64,000 nucleotides of DNA. It comes from Allomuricauda sp. TY007 (GTDB taxonomy: Bacteria; Bacteroidota; Bacteroidia; Flavobacteriales; Flavobacteriaceae). The first letter of the stretch is position 1, and each line of letters starts with the position of its first letter. The DNA is taken from NCBI RefSeq assembly GCF_010468565.1, contig NZ_WUEG01000001.1, positions 1 through 64,000 on the forward strand, written 5' to 3'. The position numbers were made by a program, and so were the translations under genes. The notes below the pieces were generated by a model. The model was not told where the DNA came from, searched no databases, and saw nothing but the letters and a program-made list of their open reading frames with translations. Positions 34,721 to 43,969 of the stretch are shown here, piece by piece.

Positions 34721-35326
34721 ATGAGGGAAAATATTATACAAAAGGCAACTGAAATGTTCTTAAACCTAGGATTTAAGAGCGTTACCATGGACGATTTGGC
34801 GCATGAGATGGGGATTTCCAAAAAAACAATCTACTCCCATTTTAAGAACAAAACGGAATTGGTAGAACAGACCGCAATAACGATGTCCGATATTATCACC
34901 TGTGGCATAGACGATATTGTTGCGTTCAAGAAAAACCCAATTGAAGAACTATACGAAATCAAAAAATTTATAATGGTACACTTAAAGGACGAAAAATCAT
35001 CCCCATTGTACCAGCTGCAAAAGTATTATCCAAAAATCTATACCTCACTTAAAGAAATACAATTTGAATGCACCCACCGTTGTATTGCCGAAAACGTAAA
35101 AAGAGGCATGGAACTGGGCATATACAGAGACAACCTAAATGTTGAATTTGTATCCAGAATATACTTTACTGGTGTTACCAGCATCAAGGACAATAATTTG
35201 TTTCCCACAGAAATATTTAGCAAACCTGAATTATTGGACTATTATTTAGAATATCACCTTAGGGGCATTGTAACGCCCAAAGGAAGAAATGTACTCAACT
35301 CAATCATCAATTCAAATCAAGAATAA
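34721..35326 (+). CDS. TetR/AcrR family transcriptional regulator
   Basis: A 201-residue regulator with an N-terminal TetR helix-turn-helix (about 8-50, with FKSVTMDDLAHEMGISKKTIYSHFKNKTEL). The C-terminal ligand domain is divergent. It is the first gene of an operon with tolC, acrA and acrB homologues; its stop codon directly abuts the next ATG. It very likely represses this operon until an effector binds. Confidence 0.92.
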   Translation: MRENIIQKATEMFLNLGFKSVTMDDLAHEMGISKKTIYSHFKNKTELVEQTAITMSDIITCGIDDIVAFKKNPIEELYEIKKFIMVHLKDEKSSPLYQLQKYYPKIYTSLKEIQFECTHRCIAENVKRGMELGIYRDNLNVEFVSRIYFTGVTSIKDNNLFPTEIFSKPELLDYYLEYHLRGIVTPKGRNVLNSIINSNQE

Positions 35327-36658
35327 ATGCGAAAAACACTAATCACCTTACTATTTATATTGCCCTGGTTGGCAACCGCCCAAGATACCATACCCAGCTT
35401 TAGCTTGGACCAGGCCATAATTTACGCCCTGGAACATAATTACAGTGCTCAAAATGCACAAAGGGACATTGTGGACGCCCAAAAACAAAAATGGGAGACC
35501 ATTGCTTCGGGGCTTCCCCAGATCAATGGAGCAATCAGTTATCAAAACCAGTTGAAACAACCCGTTTCCCAAATACCGGCCGAATTTTTTGGTGGAGAAC
35601 CCGGAACTTATCAAGAAGTGGTCTTTGGTCAAGCACAATCCATGTCGGCCACCGCCACCTTGACCCAGCAAATTTTTGACGGATCGTACATTGTAGGCGT
35701 ACAGGCCACCAAAACCTTTTTGGACTATAGCCAGAACAATAAGGAAAAAACCGAATTGGATGTGCGAAAATCGGTTGTGGAAGCCTATGGCAATGTACTT
35801 TTGGCGCAAGAGAGCGTTCAAATTTCCGAAAAAAACAAGGCTACACTCGAAGAAAACCTTTATGAGACCAAGCGAATCTATGAAAACGGCCTTGGCGATG
35901 AGGAAAGTGTGGACCAGTTACAGATTACGCTCTCCACGGTGGACAACCAACTTAAAAATGCACGCCGCATGGAGAAGATAACCTTGCAAATGTTGAACTT
36001 GGTGCTGGGACTTCCCATTGAAACACCTACAGTTTTGACCGAGAATCTGGACGACCTAACCCAAAATCAGATTGATCTGGGACTGATTGATACACAATTC
36101 AATATAGAGAACAATGTAGATTATAAGTTGGCCGCCAACCTCAACGAGCAACGCTATTTTGAATTAAAATTGGCCAAAAGCCGCGCTTTGCCAACACTTA
36201 ATGCCTTTATAAATTATGGAGGAAACTCCTTCAGTAACAATTTCAACTTTTTGGACAGTGGGCAACAATGGTTCGGTTCCTCCATTTTGGGGGTCGACCT
36301 CAACATTCCAATTTTCAGCTCACTGAAAAGAAGTGCCAGTACGCAACGTGCCAAGATTGCTTTGGAAAAGGCCAAGACTCAGTTTACCGAAGCACAGGCG
36401 CAGATCCGCCTTCAGTTGGAAAGCGCTAAAAGCGATTATATCCTTGCAATAGAACAATACGGCACGTCCAAGGACAATTTGGAACTGGCGGAACGCATCG
36501 AGAACAAAAATCAAATCAAATATTCAGAAGGTTTGGCGACCAGTTTTGAATTGAGACAGGCCCAGACCCAGTTATATACCAGTCAACAAGAATATTTACA
36601 ATCCATGGTCGACGTGATCAACAAGAAAATAGCACTGGAAAACATTTTAAATCAATAA
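35327..36658 (+). CDS. TolC family outer-membrane efflux channel
   Basis: A 443-residue protein with a signal peptide (to about 18, LATAQ) and two OEP repeats of long helices, including FSLDQAIIYALEHNYSAQNA at the start and QIRLQLESAKSDY and EGLATSFELRQAQ in the second half. It forms the outer-membrane tunnel of the efflux pump. It begins directly after the tetR stop codon and is 24 bases upstream of the adaptor gene. Confidence 0.93.
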   Translation: MRKTLITLLFILPWLATAQDTIPSFSLDQAIIYALEHNYSAQNAQRDIVDAQKQKWETIASGLPQINGAISYQNQLKQPVSQIPAEFFGGEPGTYQEVVFGQAQSMSATATLTQQIFDGSYIVGVQATKTFLDYSQNNKEKTELDVRKSVVEAYGNVLLAQESVQISEKNKATLEENLYETKRIYENGLGDEESVDQLQITLSTVDNQLKNARRMEKITLQMLNLVLGLPIETPTVLTENLDDLTQNQIDLGLIDTQFNIENNVDYKLAANLNEQRYFELKLAKSRALPTLNAFINYGGNSFSNNFNFLDSGQQWFGSSILGVDLNIPIFSSLKRSASTQRAKIALEKAKTQFTEAQAQIRLQLESAKSDYILAIEQYGTSKDNLELAERIENKNQIKYSEGLATSFELRQAQTQLYTSQQEYLQSMVDVINKKIALENILNQ

Positions 36659-36682
36659 TCTAAAGGAGAAAACCATTCCATC

Positions 36683-37867
36683 ATGAAAAAAGCAATATAT
36701 ATATCACTAATAGCAGCAGTTCTTGCTTCATGCGGAGGCAGCGGCAGCAATTCTTTGGACGAAGTAATTGCCAGTAAAGATGTGGAAGCCATTCGAGCAA
36801 AACGCAATTCCGTTACCGAAGAACTTAAAACACTGGAGAATCAAGTTAAGAAGTTGGACGAAGCCATTGCAGAACTGGACGACAATTCAAAACTGCCATT
36901 GGTATCTACAATTACCGTAAATCCTGAAAAATTCCAGCACTTTTTAGAATTACAGGGCGATGTTAAAACAGACCAAAATGTACTGGTTTATCCAGAAATG
37001 GCGGGCACACTTTATCGTGTGTACGTTAAAGAGGGACAACGGGTGTCCAAAGGCCAGTTATTGGCTTCGATTGATGACGGCGGACTCTCAAGCCAGTTGG
37101 CTCAATTAAAAACCCAAGCGGAATTGAGCAAAACCACTTTTGAACGCCAAAAAAGGCTTTGGGAGCAAAATATCGGTTCCGAGATCCAATACCTACAGGC
37201 CAAAACCAATTACGAGGCCCAACAAAATGCGGTAAAACAATTGGAAAGCCAAGTTGAAAAATCTTCCATCCGGGCACCATTTTCGGGCATTGTGGACGAT
37301 GTAATCAAAGATCAAGGAACGGTGGTAAGCCCAGGGCCAGGTTCCGAGGTTTTTAGAATAGTGAACCTGTCGGACATGTACATTGATGTGGAGGTGCCAG
37401 AAGCCCATTTGCCCAATGTAACCCCTGGTAAACTCGTAGACGCCTATTTCCCCGTTTTGGGAGAAACCATTACTACCAAAGTACGCCAAACTGGAAATTT
37501 CATCAATCCCAGCAACCGCTCCTTTATTGCAGAAATACCCGTACCCAACAAGAATGGCCATATAAAACCGAATCTAACGGCACAGGTAAGGATCAACGAT
37601 TATACCAATGAAAATGCCATCCTTATACCACAAAGTATAGTTTCGGAAAATGCAGAGGGTGAACAATATGTATATGCTATCACCGAAGATAATGGTGAGT
37701 TTACTGCCAAAAAATTAATTATCAAACCAGGTAAAAAACAAGGCGATTATCTAGAAGTCCTTGAAGGTATTTCAGCTGGAAACCAAGTAATAGTTGAAGG
37801 CGCTCGCAGCATAAGGGATGGGCAAACTGTTAAAGTACTGGACACAACTACAACTGCAAAAAACTAA
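36683..37867 (+). CDS. AcrA/HlyD family efflux adaptor lipoprotein
   Basis: A 394-residue periplasmic adaptor with a lipobox (LIAAVLASCGG). An N-terminal coiled coil (about 30-70, ELKTLENQVKKLDEAIAELD) precedes the first lipoyl half, and a second hairpin and RAPFSGIVDDVIKDQG form the other half. It links TolC to the RND pump. An AGGAG-like site precedes the ATG. It is the third gene of the tetR operon. Confidence 0.93.
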   Translation: MKKAIYISLIAAVLASCGGSGSNSLDEVIASKDVEAIRAKRNSVTEELKTLENQVKKLDEAIAELDDNSKLPLVSTITVNPEKFQHFLELQGDVKTDQNVLVYPEMAGTLYRVYVKEGQRVSKGQLLASIDDGGLSSQLAQLKTQAELSKTTFERQKRLWEQNIGSEIQYLQAKTNYEAQQNAVKQLESQVEKSSIRAPFSGIVDDVIKDQGTVVSPGPGSEVFRIVNLSDMYIDVEVPEAHLPNVTPGKLVDAYFPVLGETITTKVRQTGNFINPSNRSFIAEIPVPNKNGHIKPNLTAQVRINDYTNENAILIPQSIVSENAEGEQYVYAITEDNGEFTAKKLIIKPGKKQGDYLEVLEGISAGNQVIVEGARSIRDGQTVKVLDTTTTAKN

Positions 37868-37876
37868 TTCACCAAA

Positions 37877-40800
37877 ATGGAAAAAGCTAAAAAGAACGCA
37901 AACAAGGAATTCCGCCTTTCATCGTGGGCCATAGACAATCCGTCTGTGATCTATGTAATGATCGGGTTGTTCTTTATCATAGGTTTGTCTTCCTATTTTG
38001 CCATGCCCAGGGAAGATTTCCCTGAAGTGGAAGAAACCAAAATATATGTAAGTACCGTGTATCCCGGCAATACGGCTGAGGATATGGAGCGTTTGATCAC
38101 CGATCCTCTCGAGGATGTGCTCAAAAATGTGAGCAACGTGGTCGAAATCACATCAACCTCACAAGAAGATTACTCCATGATCATTGTTGAGTTTGATGAA
38201 GAAATTTCGGTTGAAAACGCAAAACAAGAAGTAAAAGACGAGGTTGATACCGAAAAAGCCGGTGAAGACTGGCCCATTTTCAACGGGGCCAAGGTAGAGC
38301 CCAATGTTTTTGACCTAAACTTAGCGGAATCCTTTCCGATAATGAATGTGAACCTCACGGGAGATTATCCGGTAGAAAAACTAAAGGAGTTTGCCGAATA
38401 TTTGGAGGATGAAATTGAAGACCTCCCCCTAATAAAAGAGGTAGATATAAGAGGTGCGCAGGAAAAAGAGGTTGAAATAGCGGTAGATGTCTATAAAATG
38501 ATGGCTTCCAGAGTTAGCTTTGATGATGTGATCCAGGCCATATCCAACGGAAACATGACCATGTCCGCCGGTAACTTGATCACCAGTGGTCAACGTAGGA
38601 CCATACGCATTTTGGGCGAAGTCGAAAAACCTTCAGAACTGGAAAACTTTGTGGTCAAATCCGAAAACGGGGCCATTTATCTGCGTGATATTGCCACTGT
38701 ATCGTTTACCGAGGAAGACAAGACCACTTACGCCAGGGAACATGGTAAGCCAGTGGTCATGTTGGACATTAAAAAAAGGTCCGGAAAAAATACTATTGAA
38801 GCATCTGAACTTATACGAGATTTGGTGGATGAGGCCAAGGAAAATTACTTTCCAAAAGACCTAACCGTTACCATTGCCAACGATTCCTCCAGCAGGACCC
38901 TGAACCAAGTGGATGATTTGGTAAACAACATCATATTCGGGATTATACTCGTTGTAACCGTATTGATGTTTTTCTTAGGCTTTAGAAACGCCCTTTTTGT
39001 TGGTTTTGCCATACCCATGTCCATGTTCATGTCTTTCATGATTCTTACGGCCTTGGGTTATACGCTGAATACCATGATCCTCTTTGGATTGATCATGGGA
39101 CTTGGTATGTTGGTTGACAATGGGGTTGTTGTGGTCGAGAACGTATATCGACTCATGGAGCAAGAAGGCTTGTCCCGCAAAGAAGCTGCCAAAAAAGGTA
39201 TTGGTGAAATTGCCATACCCATCATCATATCCACGGCAACCACGGTTGCTGCTTTTGTTCCCTTGGGAATGTGGCCGGGCATTATGGGCGAATTCATGAT
39301 TTTCTTCCCCATTACATTGTCCGTAGTACTAGGCTCTTCATTGTTCGTGGCCATATTCATGAACTCTATGTTGGTCTCGCAGTTTATGCAGATTGGTGAA
39401 AAGGAACTCACCAAAAAACAATTGATCAGACTCAGCCTAATTTTAGGGATGTTCGGACTGTTCATATACGTTGTAGGAGGACCCGTTCGTGGCCTTGGCA
39501 CATTAATGATAGTCGTCGGTATCATGTTCTGGATATACAAATATTTCTTGAAGCCATGGGCACGGGGATTTCAGACCAATAGCTTGGTAAAACTTGAAAA
39601 CTTTTACGAACGTCAGTTAAAAAAAGCGCTCAAAGGCAGAAATGTGTATTGGTACTTTGGACTTACCTCCCTTCTCTTGATTTTATCATTTGTTTTCTTC
39701 GGGATGTCGTTGCAAACACAACGTACAAAAGTGGAGTTTTTTCCAGACAATACGCCCAACGAAATTTATGTGTACATCGAGTATCCACAGGGAACCGATA
39801 TAGACAAGACCAATGCCATTACAAAGAGCATTGAGGAAAGGGTCTATGGTGTAACGGGTAGGAGCAAATACAACAAAGGGGACTTCAATTATCTGGTTCA
39901 ATCCAGCGTATCCCAAGTAGGTAAGGGAGCCGAAAATCCATTTACCGAGGGAGGTTCTGCTGCAGAAATGCCACATCGCGGCAAAATTACGCTCTCCATG
40001 CGCGAGTTTAAATACAGGAATGGGCTGGATACCGAAGAGCTTCGCCAACAAATTCAAGATACGTTGTCCGGTGTGTACCCAGGTGTAACCATTTCCGTTG
40101 AAAAAGATGCTGTTGGCCCTCCTGCCGGCTATCCCATCAATATAGAGATAGAAGGCCAAAATTATGATACCTTGATAAACACCGCTGAACGCATGCGCAA
40201 CTTTATCAACAGCAAGAACATTGCAGGTATCGAAGAGCTTAAAATAGATGTGAATAAAGGCAAGCCCGGCATACAGGTTACAGTGAACAGGGCCAAAGCA
40301 GGAGAGCTGGGTGTTTCCGTAGCTCAAGTTGGACAGCAATTACGTAGATCTATTTTTGGTGATAAAGCTGGGATTTACAAAAAGGACGGTGAAGACTACG
40401 ATATCAATGTTCGTTTTAACCAAGATCTTCGTTACAATACCAGTGCCTTATTCGACCAAAAAATCATTTTTAGGGATCCCTCCAACGGTCAAATAAAGGA
40501 AATTCCCATTTCTGCCGTGGCAAACCAAGAAAACACCTCATCGTTCAGTGCCATTAAGCACGTCGATACCAAACGGGTGGTTACGGTATACTCCGCTTTA
40601 AAACCCGGATTTACGGATGCCGGTGCCATTGTTGCGGAGATCCAGGAAGAAATGCAGGAGTTCAAAGCACTCCCTGAGGGGGTTAAAATTGATTTTACCG
40701 GTCAAATTGAGGAACAAGAAAAGCAAATGTCCTTTTTGGTAAGCGCATTCTTTTTGGGATTGGGATTGATCATGCTTCTTTTAATTTTCCAATTTGGTGG

Positions 40801-41371
40801 CATCTCCAAGCCCGCTATAATCATGATGGCCATATTCCTAAGTTTTATAGGAGTGTTTGGAGGATTGATCATAACAGGGTGGCCATTTGTTATTATGATG
40901 ACCATGATGGGAATTATTTCCTTGGCAGGGATTGTGGTAAATAATGGTGTGGTATTACTTGATTATACCCAAATCCTTATTGACCGTAAAAAAGTGGAAC
41001 TAGGCATTTCCGATGATGAACTACTGAATCGAGAAGATGTTACGGATGCCATAATCAAAGGAGGTAAAGCTCGTTTACGTCCGGTTATACTAACGGCCAT
41101 CACAACCGTTTTAGGATTGATTCCATTGGCCATAGGATTAAACATTAACTTTGTTAGCCTGTTCTCCGATTTTGATGCACAGGTTTACATGGGTGGTGAT
41201 AATGTTATATTTTGGGGGCCGTTGGCCTGGACGGTTATTTTTGGTTTGATAGTCGCCACATTCTTAACATTGATTATTGTGCCGGTACTGTTCAATATCA
41301 GTTACAGGCTTAAAATATGGATTCAAACATTGAAGGCCAAAAAAGTGGAGCCAAAGGCGATAGAGGAATAA
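37877..41371 (+). CDS. AcrB-like RND efflux permease
   Basis: A 1164-residue inner-membrane RND pump, longer than E. coli AcrB (about 1050). Extra length lies between TM6 and TM7, where two additional hydrophobic segments occur (LSLILGMFGLFIYVVGGPV and LGTLMIVVGIMFWIYKYF, about residues 520-560). The TM4 motif is GMLVDNGVVVVEN, with a single Asp where AcrB has two. Drug, bile-salt-like or fatty-acid export is possible; the substrate is unknown. It is the last gene of the operon and is followed by a strong terminator. Confidence 0.93.
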   Translation: MEKAKKNANKEFRLSSWAIDNPSVIYVMIGLFFIIGLSSYFAMPREDFPEVEETKIYVSTVYPGNTAEDMERLITDPLEDVLKNVSNVVEITSTSQEDYSMIIVEFDEEISVENAKQEVKDEVDTEKAGEDWPIFNGAKVEPNVFDLNLAESFPIMNVNLTGDYPVEKLKEFAEYLEDEIEDLPLIKEVDIRGAQEKEVEIAVDVYKMMASRVSFDDVIQAISNGNMTMSAGNLITSGQRRTIRILGEVEKPSELENFVVKSENGAIYLRDIATVSFTEEDKTTYAREHGKPVVMLDIKKRSGKNTIEASELIRDLVDEAKENYFPKDLTVTIANDSSSRTLNQVDDLVNNIIFGIILVVTVLMFFLGFRNALFVGFAIPMSMFMSFMILTALGYTLNTMILFGLIMGLGMLVDNGVVVVENVYRLMEQEGLSRKEAAKKGIGEIAIPIIISTATTVAAFVPLGMWPGIMGEFMIFFPITLSVVLGSSLFVAIFMNSMLVSQFMQIGEKELTKKQLIRLSLILGMFGLFIYVVGGPVRGLGTLMIVVGIMFWIYKYFLKPWARGFQTNSLVKLENFYERQLKKALKGRNVYWYFGLTSLLLILSFVFFGMSLQTQRTKVEFFPDNTPNEIYVYIEYPQGTDIDKTNAITKSIEERVYGVTGRSKYNKGDFNYLVQSSVSQVGKGAENPFTEGGSAAEMPHRGKITLSMREFKYRNGLDTEELRQQIQDTLSGVYPGVTISVEKDAVGPPAGYPINIEIEGQNYDTLINTAERMRNFINSKNIAGIEELKIDVNKGKPGIQVTVNRAKAGELGVSVAQVGQQLRRSIFGDKAGIYKKDGEDYDINVRFNQDLRYNTSALFDQKIIFRDPSNGQIKEIPISAVANQENTSSFSAIKHVDTKRVVTVYSALKPGFTDAGAIVAEIQEEMQEFKALPEGVKIDFTGQIEEQEKQMSFLVSAFFLGLGLIMLLLIFQFGGISKPAIIMMAIFLSFIGVFGGLIITGWPFVIMMTMMGIISLAGIVVNNGVVLLDYTQILIDRKKVELGISDDELLNREDVTDAIIKGGKARLRPVILTAITTVLGLIPLAIGLNINFVSLFSDFDAQVYMGGDNVIFWGPLAWTVIFGLIVATFLTLIIVPVLFNISYRLKIWIQTLKAKKVEPKAIEE

Positions 41372-41392
41372 ATGTTACTTCCCCAAAAATAG

Positions 41393-41424
41393 AAAAGCCC
41401 CGGCCAAATTGGCCGGGGCTTTTT
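41393..41424. terminator. bidirectional terminator after efflux operon
   Basis: AAAAGCCCCGGCC (41393-41405), loop AAATT, GGCCGGGGCTTTT (41411-41423). It has A- and T-runs on both sides and lies between the convergent efflux operon and the MORN-type gene. Confidence 0.9.
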
Positions 41425-41442
41425 CTTAAACACTGATTTATC

Positions 41443-41793
41443 TTATTGGTTTATCGTAACGGCATCGCCTTCGTTCCAATTTTTTACTTGCACTATGCGG
41501 TTGTCCGTAAAGTCCACTTCGCGTAATCCATCATTCTTCCAAAAAAACCATTTACCGGTTCTTTCTCCATTCTCGTATTGGCCAGTGGCAATTTTTTTAC
41601 CTTCAACATCGAACATTACCCAATCACCATGTAATTTTCCGTTCAAAATATAACCGGTTTGGGCAATTTCGCCATTGTCATGAAAATAAGTGGCTTTCAC
41701 CATTTTTCCCATTTTTTCAAAGGTCGGCTTTGCATCTTGAGCAGATATGCTAACCGCAAATATCACCGCCAAAAAAAATACTGCTTTTTTCAT
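41443..41793 (-). CDS. secreted MORN-repeat (YwqK-like) protein
   Basis: A 116-residue protein with a signal peptide (to about 18, SISAQ). It has two or three MORN-like repeats: YFHDNGEIAQTGYILNGKLHGDW, then GKKIATGQYENGERTGKWFFW. It probably faces the periplasm or cell surface and its role is unknown. A TAAATTTG box on the minus strand (41845-41838) could be its promoter, leaving a leader of roughly 40 bases. Confidence 0.85.
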   Translation of the reverse strand: MKKAVFFLAVIFAVSISAQDAKPTFEKMGKMVKATYFHDNGEIAQTGYILNGKLHGDWVMFDVEGKKIATGQYENGERTGKWFFWKNDGLREVDFTDNRIVQVKNWNEGDAVTINQ

Positions 41794-42157
41794 TCTTTAT
41801 GGGATTTTAATATTGTTTATTCCTAATGATAACGTATCAAATTTACTTAAATTTTACGTTAATAACACGTTTACATAACTTTTAGTTTACATTAAATTAA
41901 CTTTAAAATCTTAATTTGTTGTAATTTAGATAGTTAAATTTTATACAAACATTACCAACTTGTACTTTTAGCGAATATTTTTACTCATAATCGTTCAATA
42001 CGGGTTGATAAATCACTTTCAATGTTAATTTAACGTTAATCGAGCCTAAAATACGTAGTCACTTTTCGCTTCAAAAAAGAACAACAAACAGAAAATGGGC
42101 ATATCTCCTAAAAAATAGCCACATTCCTATTAAATTTGCGCTCTCATAACAAACATC
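41794..42157. promoter_or_regulatory. A+T-rich divergent regulatory region (MORN gene / aspS)
   Basis: No gene is seen. A TAAATTTG box for the minus-strand MORN gene is at 41845-41838 and another for aspS is at 42131-42138. TTAA-rich repeats and the near-palindrome AATGTTAATTTAACGTT (42021-42037) lie between. The latter is almost the same as the palindrome upstream of the phosphate porin (51321-51337). Confidence 0.5.
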
Positions 42158-43906
42158 ATGTACAGAAGCAATACGTGTGGTGCATTAAGGGCATCGGATA
42201 TAGGTTCGGAAGTTATTTTAAGTGGATGGGTGCACAAGATCCGTGACAAAGGTTTTGTGGCATGGGTGGACCTGCGCGACCGTTACGGAATCACCCAATT
42301 GGTCTTTGACCAAGAACGCACTTCCAAAGAATTGCTTGAACAGGCTAGGGAACTTGGTCGCGAAACCGTTATCCAAGCCAAGGGCCAAGTGATAGAGCGC
42401 GCTTCCAAAAACCCAAATATTCCCACTGGTGAGATCGAGGTATTGGTCAAAGAACTTACCCTCTTGAACAAATCCCTCCTGCCTCCCTTTACCATTGAAG
42501 ATGAGACCGATGGCGGGGAAGACATCCGGATGAAGTATCGTTACTTGGACATCCGTAGAAATCCAGTAAAGAACAAGCTCATCTTTAGGCATAAAGTAAC
42601 CATGGAGGTTAGGAAATATCTATCCGACCAAGGCTTTATCGATATTGAAACTCCATATTTGATAAAATCCACTCCCGAAGGAGCTAGGGACTTTTTGGTA
42701 CCGAGCCGAATGAACGAAGGTCAGTTCTACGCCCTGCCCCAGTCCCCACAAACCTTTAAACAATTGTTGATGGTCGGAGGAATGGACAAATATTTTCAAA
42801 TAGTGAAATGTTTTAGGGATGAAGACCTCCGTGCCGACCGCCAACCGGAGTTCACGCAAATAGACTGCGAAATGGCCTTTGTGGAACAAGAGGACATTTT
42901 GAACACTTTTGAAGGTTTGACCAAGCATCTTTTGAAAGAAATCAAAGGTGTGGAAATAGATGAGTTCCCGAGAATGACCTACGATGATGCCATGCGCCTG
43001 TACGGAAACGACAAACCCGACATTCGCTTTGGCATGCAGTTCGGAGAACTCAACCATGTGGCCCAGCACAAAGATTTTAATGTCTTCAACTCCGCGGAAT
43101 TGGTGGTGGGAATTGCTGTTCCGGGAGCAGCTTCGTATACCAGAAAGGAAATAGACAAACTGGTAGACTGGGTAAAACGCCCACAAGTTGGCGCAAAAGG
43201 AATGGTCTATGTTAAGTGCAACGAAGATGGCTCCTATAAATCTTCCGTGGATAAATTCTACGACCAAGAAGACTTGGCCAAATGGGCCGAGGTAACCGGG
43301 GCCAAACCAGGCGACCTCATCTGTTTACTATCCGGAAACACCAACGAAACCCGTGCACAATTGAGCGCTTTACGAATGGAGCTGGCAACCCGTTTAGGTC
43401 TCAGAAAGCCCAATGAATTTGCTCCACTATGGGTCATAGACTTCCCACTGTTGGAATTGGATGAGGAAACGGGAAAATACCATGCGATGCATCACCCGTT
43501 CACTTCCCCAAAACCAGGTCAATTGGAACTATTGGACACTAAACCAGGTGAAGTAAAGGCCAACGCTTATGATTTGGTGTTGAACGGAAACGAAATTGGT
43601 GGGGGATCCATCAGGATTTATGATAAAGAAACCCAAGCAACCATGTTCAAGCATTTGGGCTTCACTCCCGAAGAAGCGAAGGCCCAGTTTGGCTTTTTAA
43701 TGGATGCTTTCCAATACGGCGCACCACCTCATGGCGGTATCGCATTTGGACTGGACCGATTAGTGGCCATTTTGGGGGGTCAGGAAACCATTCGAGACTA
43801 CATTGCTTTCCCCAAAAACAATAGCGGACGCGATGTTATGATAGATGCACCAGCAAACATTGACGAAGAACAGTTGAAAGAGCTCCATTTAAAATTGGAC
43901 TTGTGA
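42158..43906 (+). CDS. aspS: aspartyl-tRNA synthetase
   Basis: A 582-residue class II synthetase of the bacterial type, charging tRNA-Asp. It has an N-terminal OB fold ([21 protein letters not shown]), motif 2 ([19 protein letters not shown]), a GAD insertion in the middle, and motif 3 ([14 protein letters not shown]) near the C-terminus. Length and motifs are complete. A rho-independent terminator follows. Confidence 0.97.
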   Translation: MYRSNTCGALRASDIGSEVILSGWVHKIRDKGFVAWVDLRDRYGITQLVFDQERTSKELLEQARELGRETVIQAKGQVIERASKNPNIPTGEIEVLVKELTLLNKSLLPPFTIEDETDGGEDIRMKYRYLDIRRNPVKNKLIFRHKVTMEVRKYLSDQGFIDIETPYLIKSTPEGARDFLVPSRMNEGQFYALPQSPQTFKQLLMVGGMDKYFQIVKCFRDEDLRADRQPEFTQIDCEMAFVEQEDILNTFEGLTKHLLKEIKGVEIDEFPRMTYDDAMRLYGNDKPDIRFGMQFGELNHVAQHKDFNVFNSAELVVGIAVPGAASYTRKEIDKLVDWVKRPQVGAKGMVYVKCNEDGSYKSSVDKFYDQEDLAKWAEVTGAKPGDLICLLSGNTNETRAQLSALRMELATRLGLRKPNEFAPLWVIDFPLLELDEETGKYHAMHHPFTSPKPGQLELLDTKPGEVKANAYDLVLNGNEIGGGSIRIYDKETQATMFKHLGFTPEEAKAQFGFLMDAFQYGAPPHGGIAFGLDRLVAILGGQETIRDYIAFPKNNSGRDVMIDAPANIDEEQLKELHLKLDL

Positions 43907-43913
43907 TATAAGT

Positions 43914-43942
43914 AAATCCCGCTAACAAAGCGGGATTTTTTA
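43914..43942 (+). terminator. aspS terminator
   Basis: AAATCCCGCT (43914-43923), loop AACAA, AGCGGGATTT (43929-43938), then further T. A typical rho-independent structure between aspS and the ClC-type gene. Confidence 0.85.
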
Positions 43943-43969
43943 ATACTTTTAATAGTATTATACACCTCG

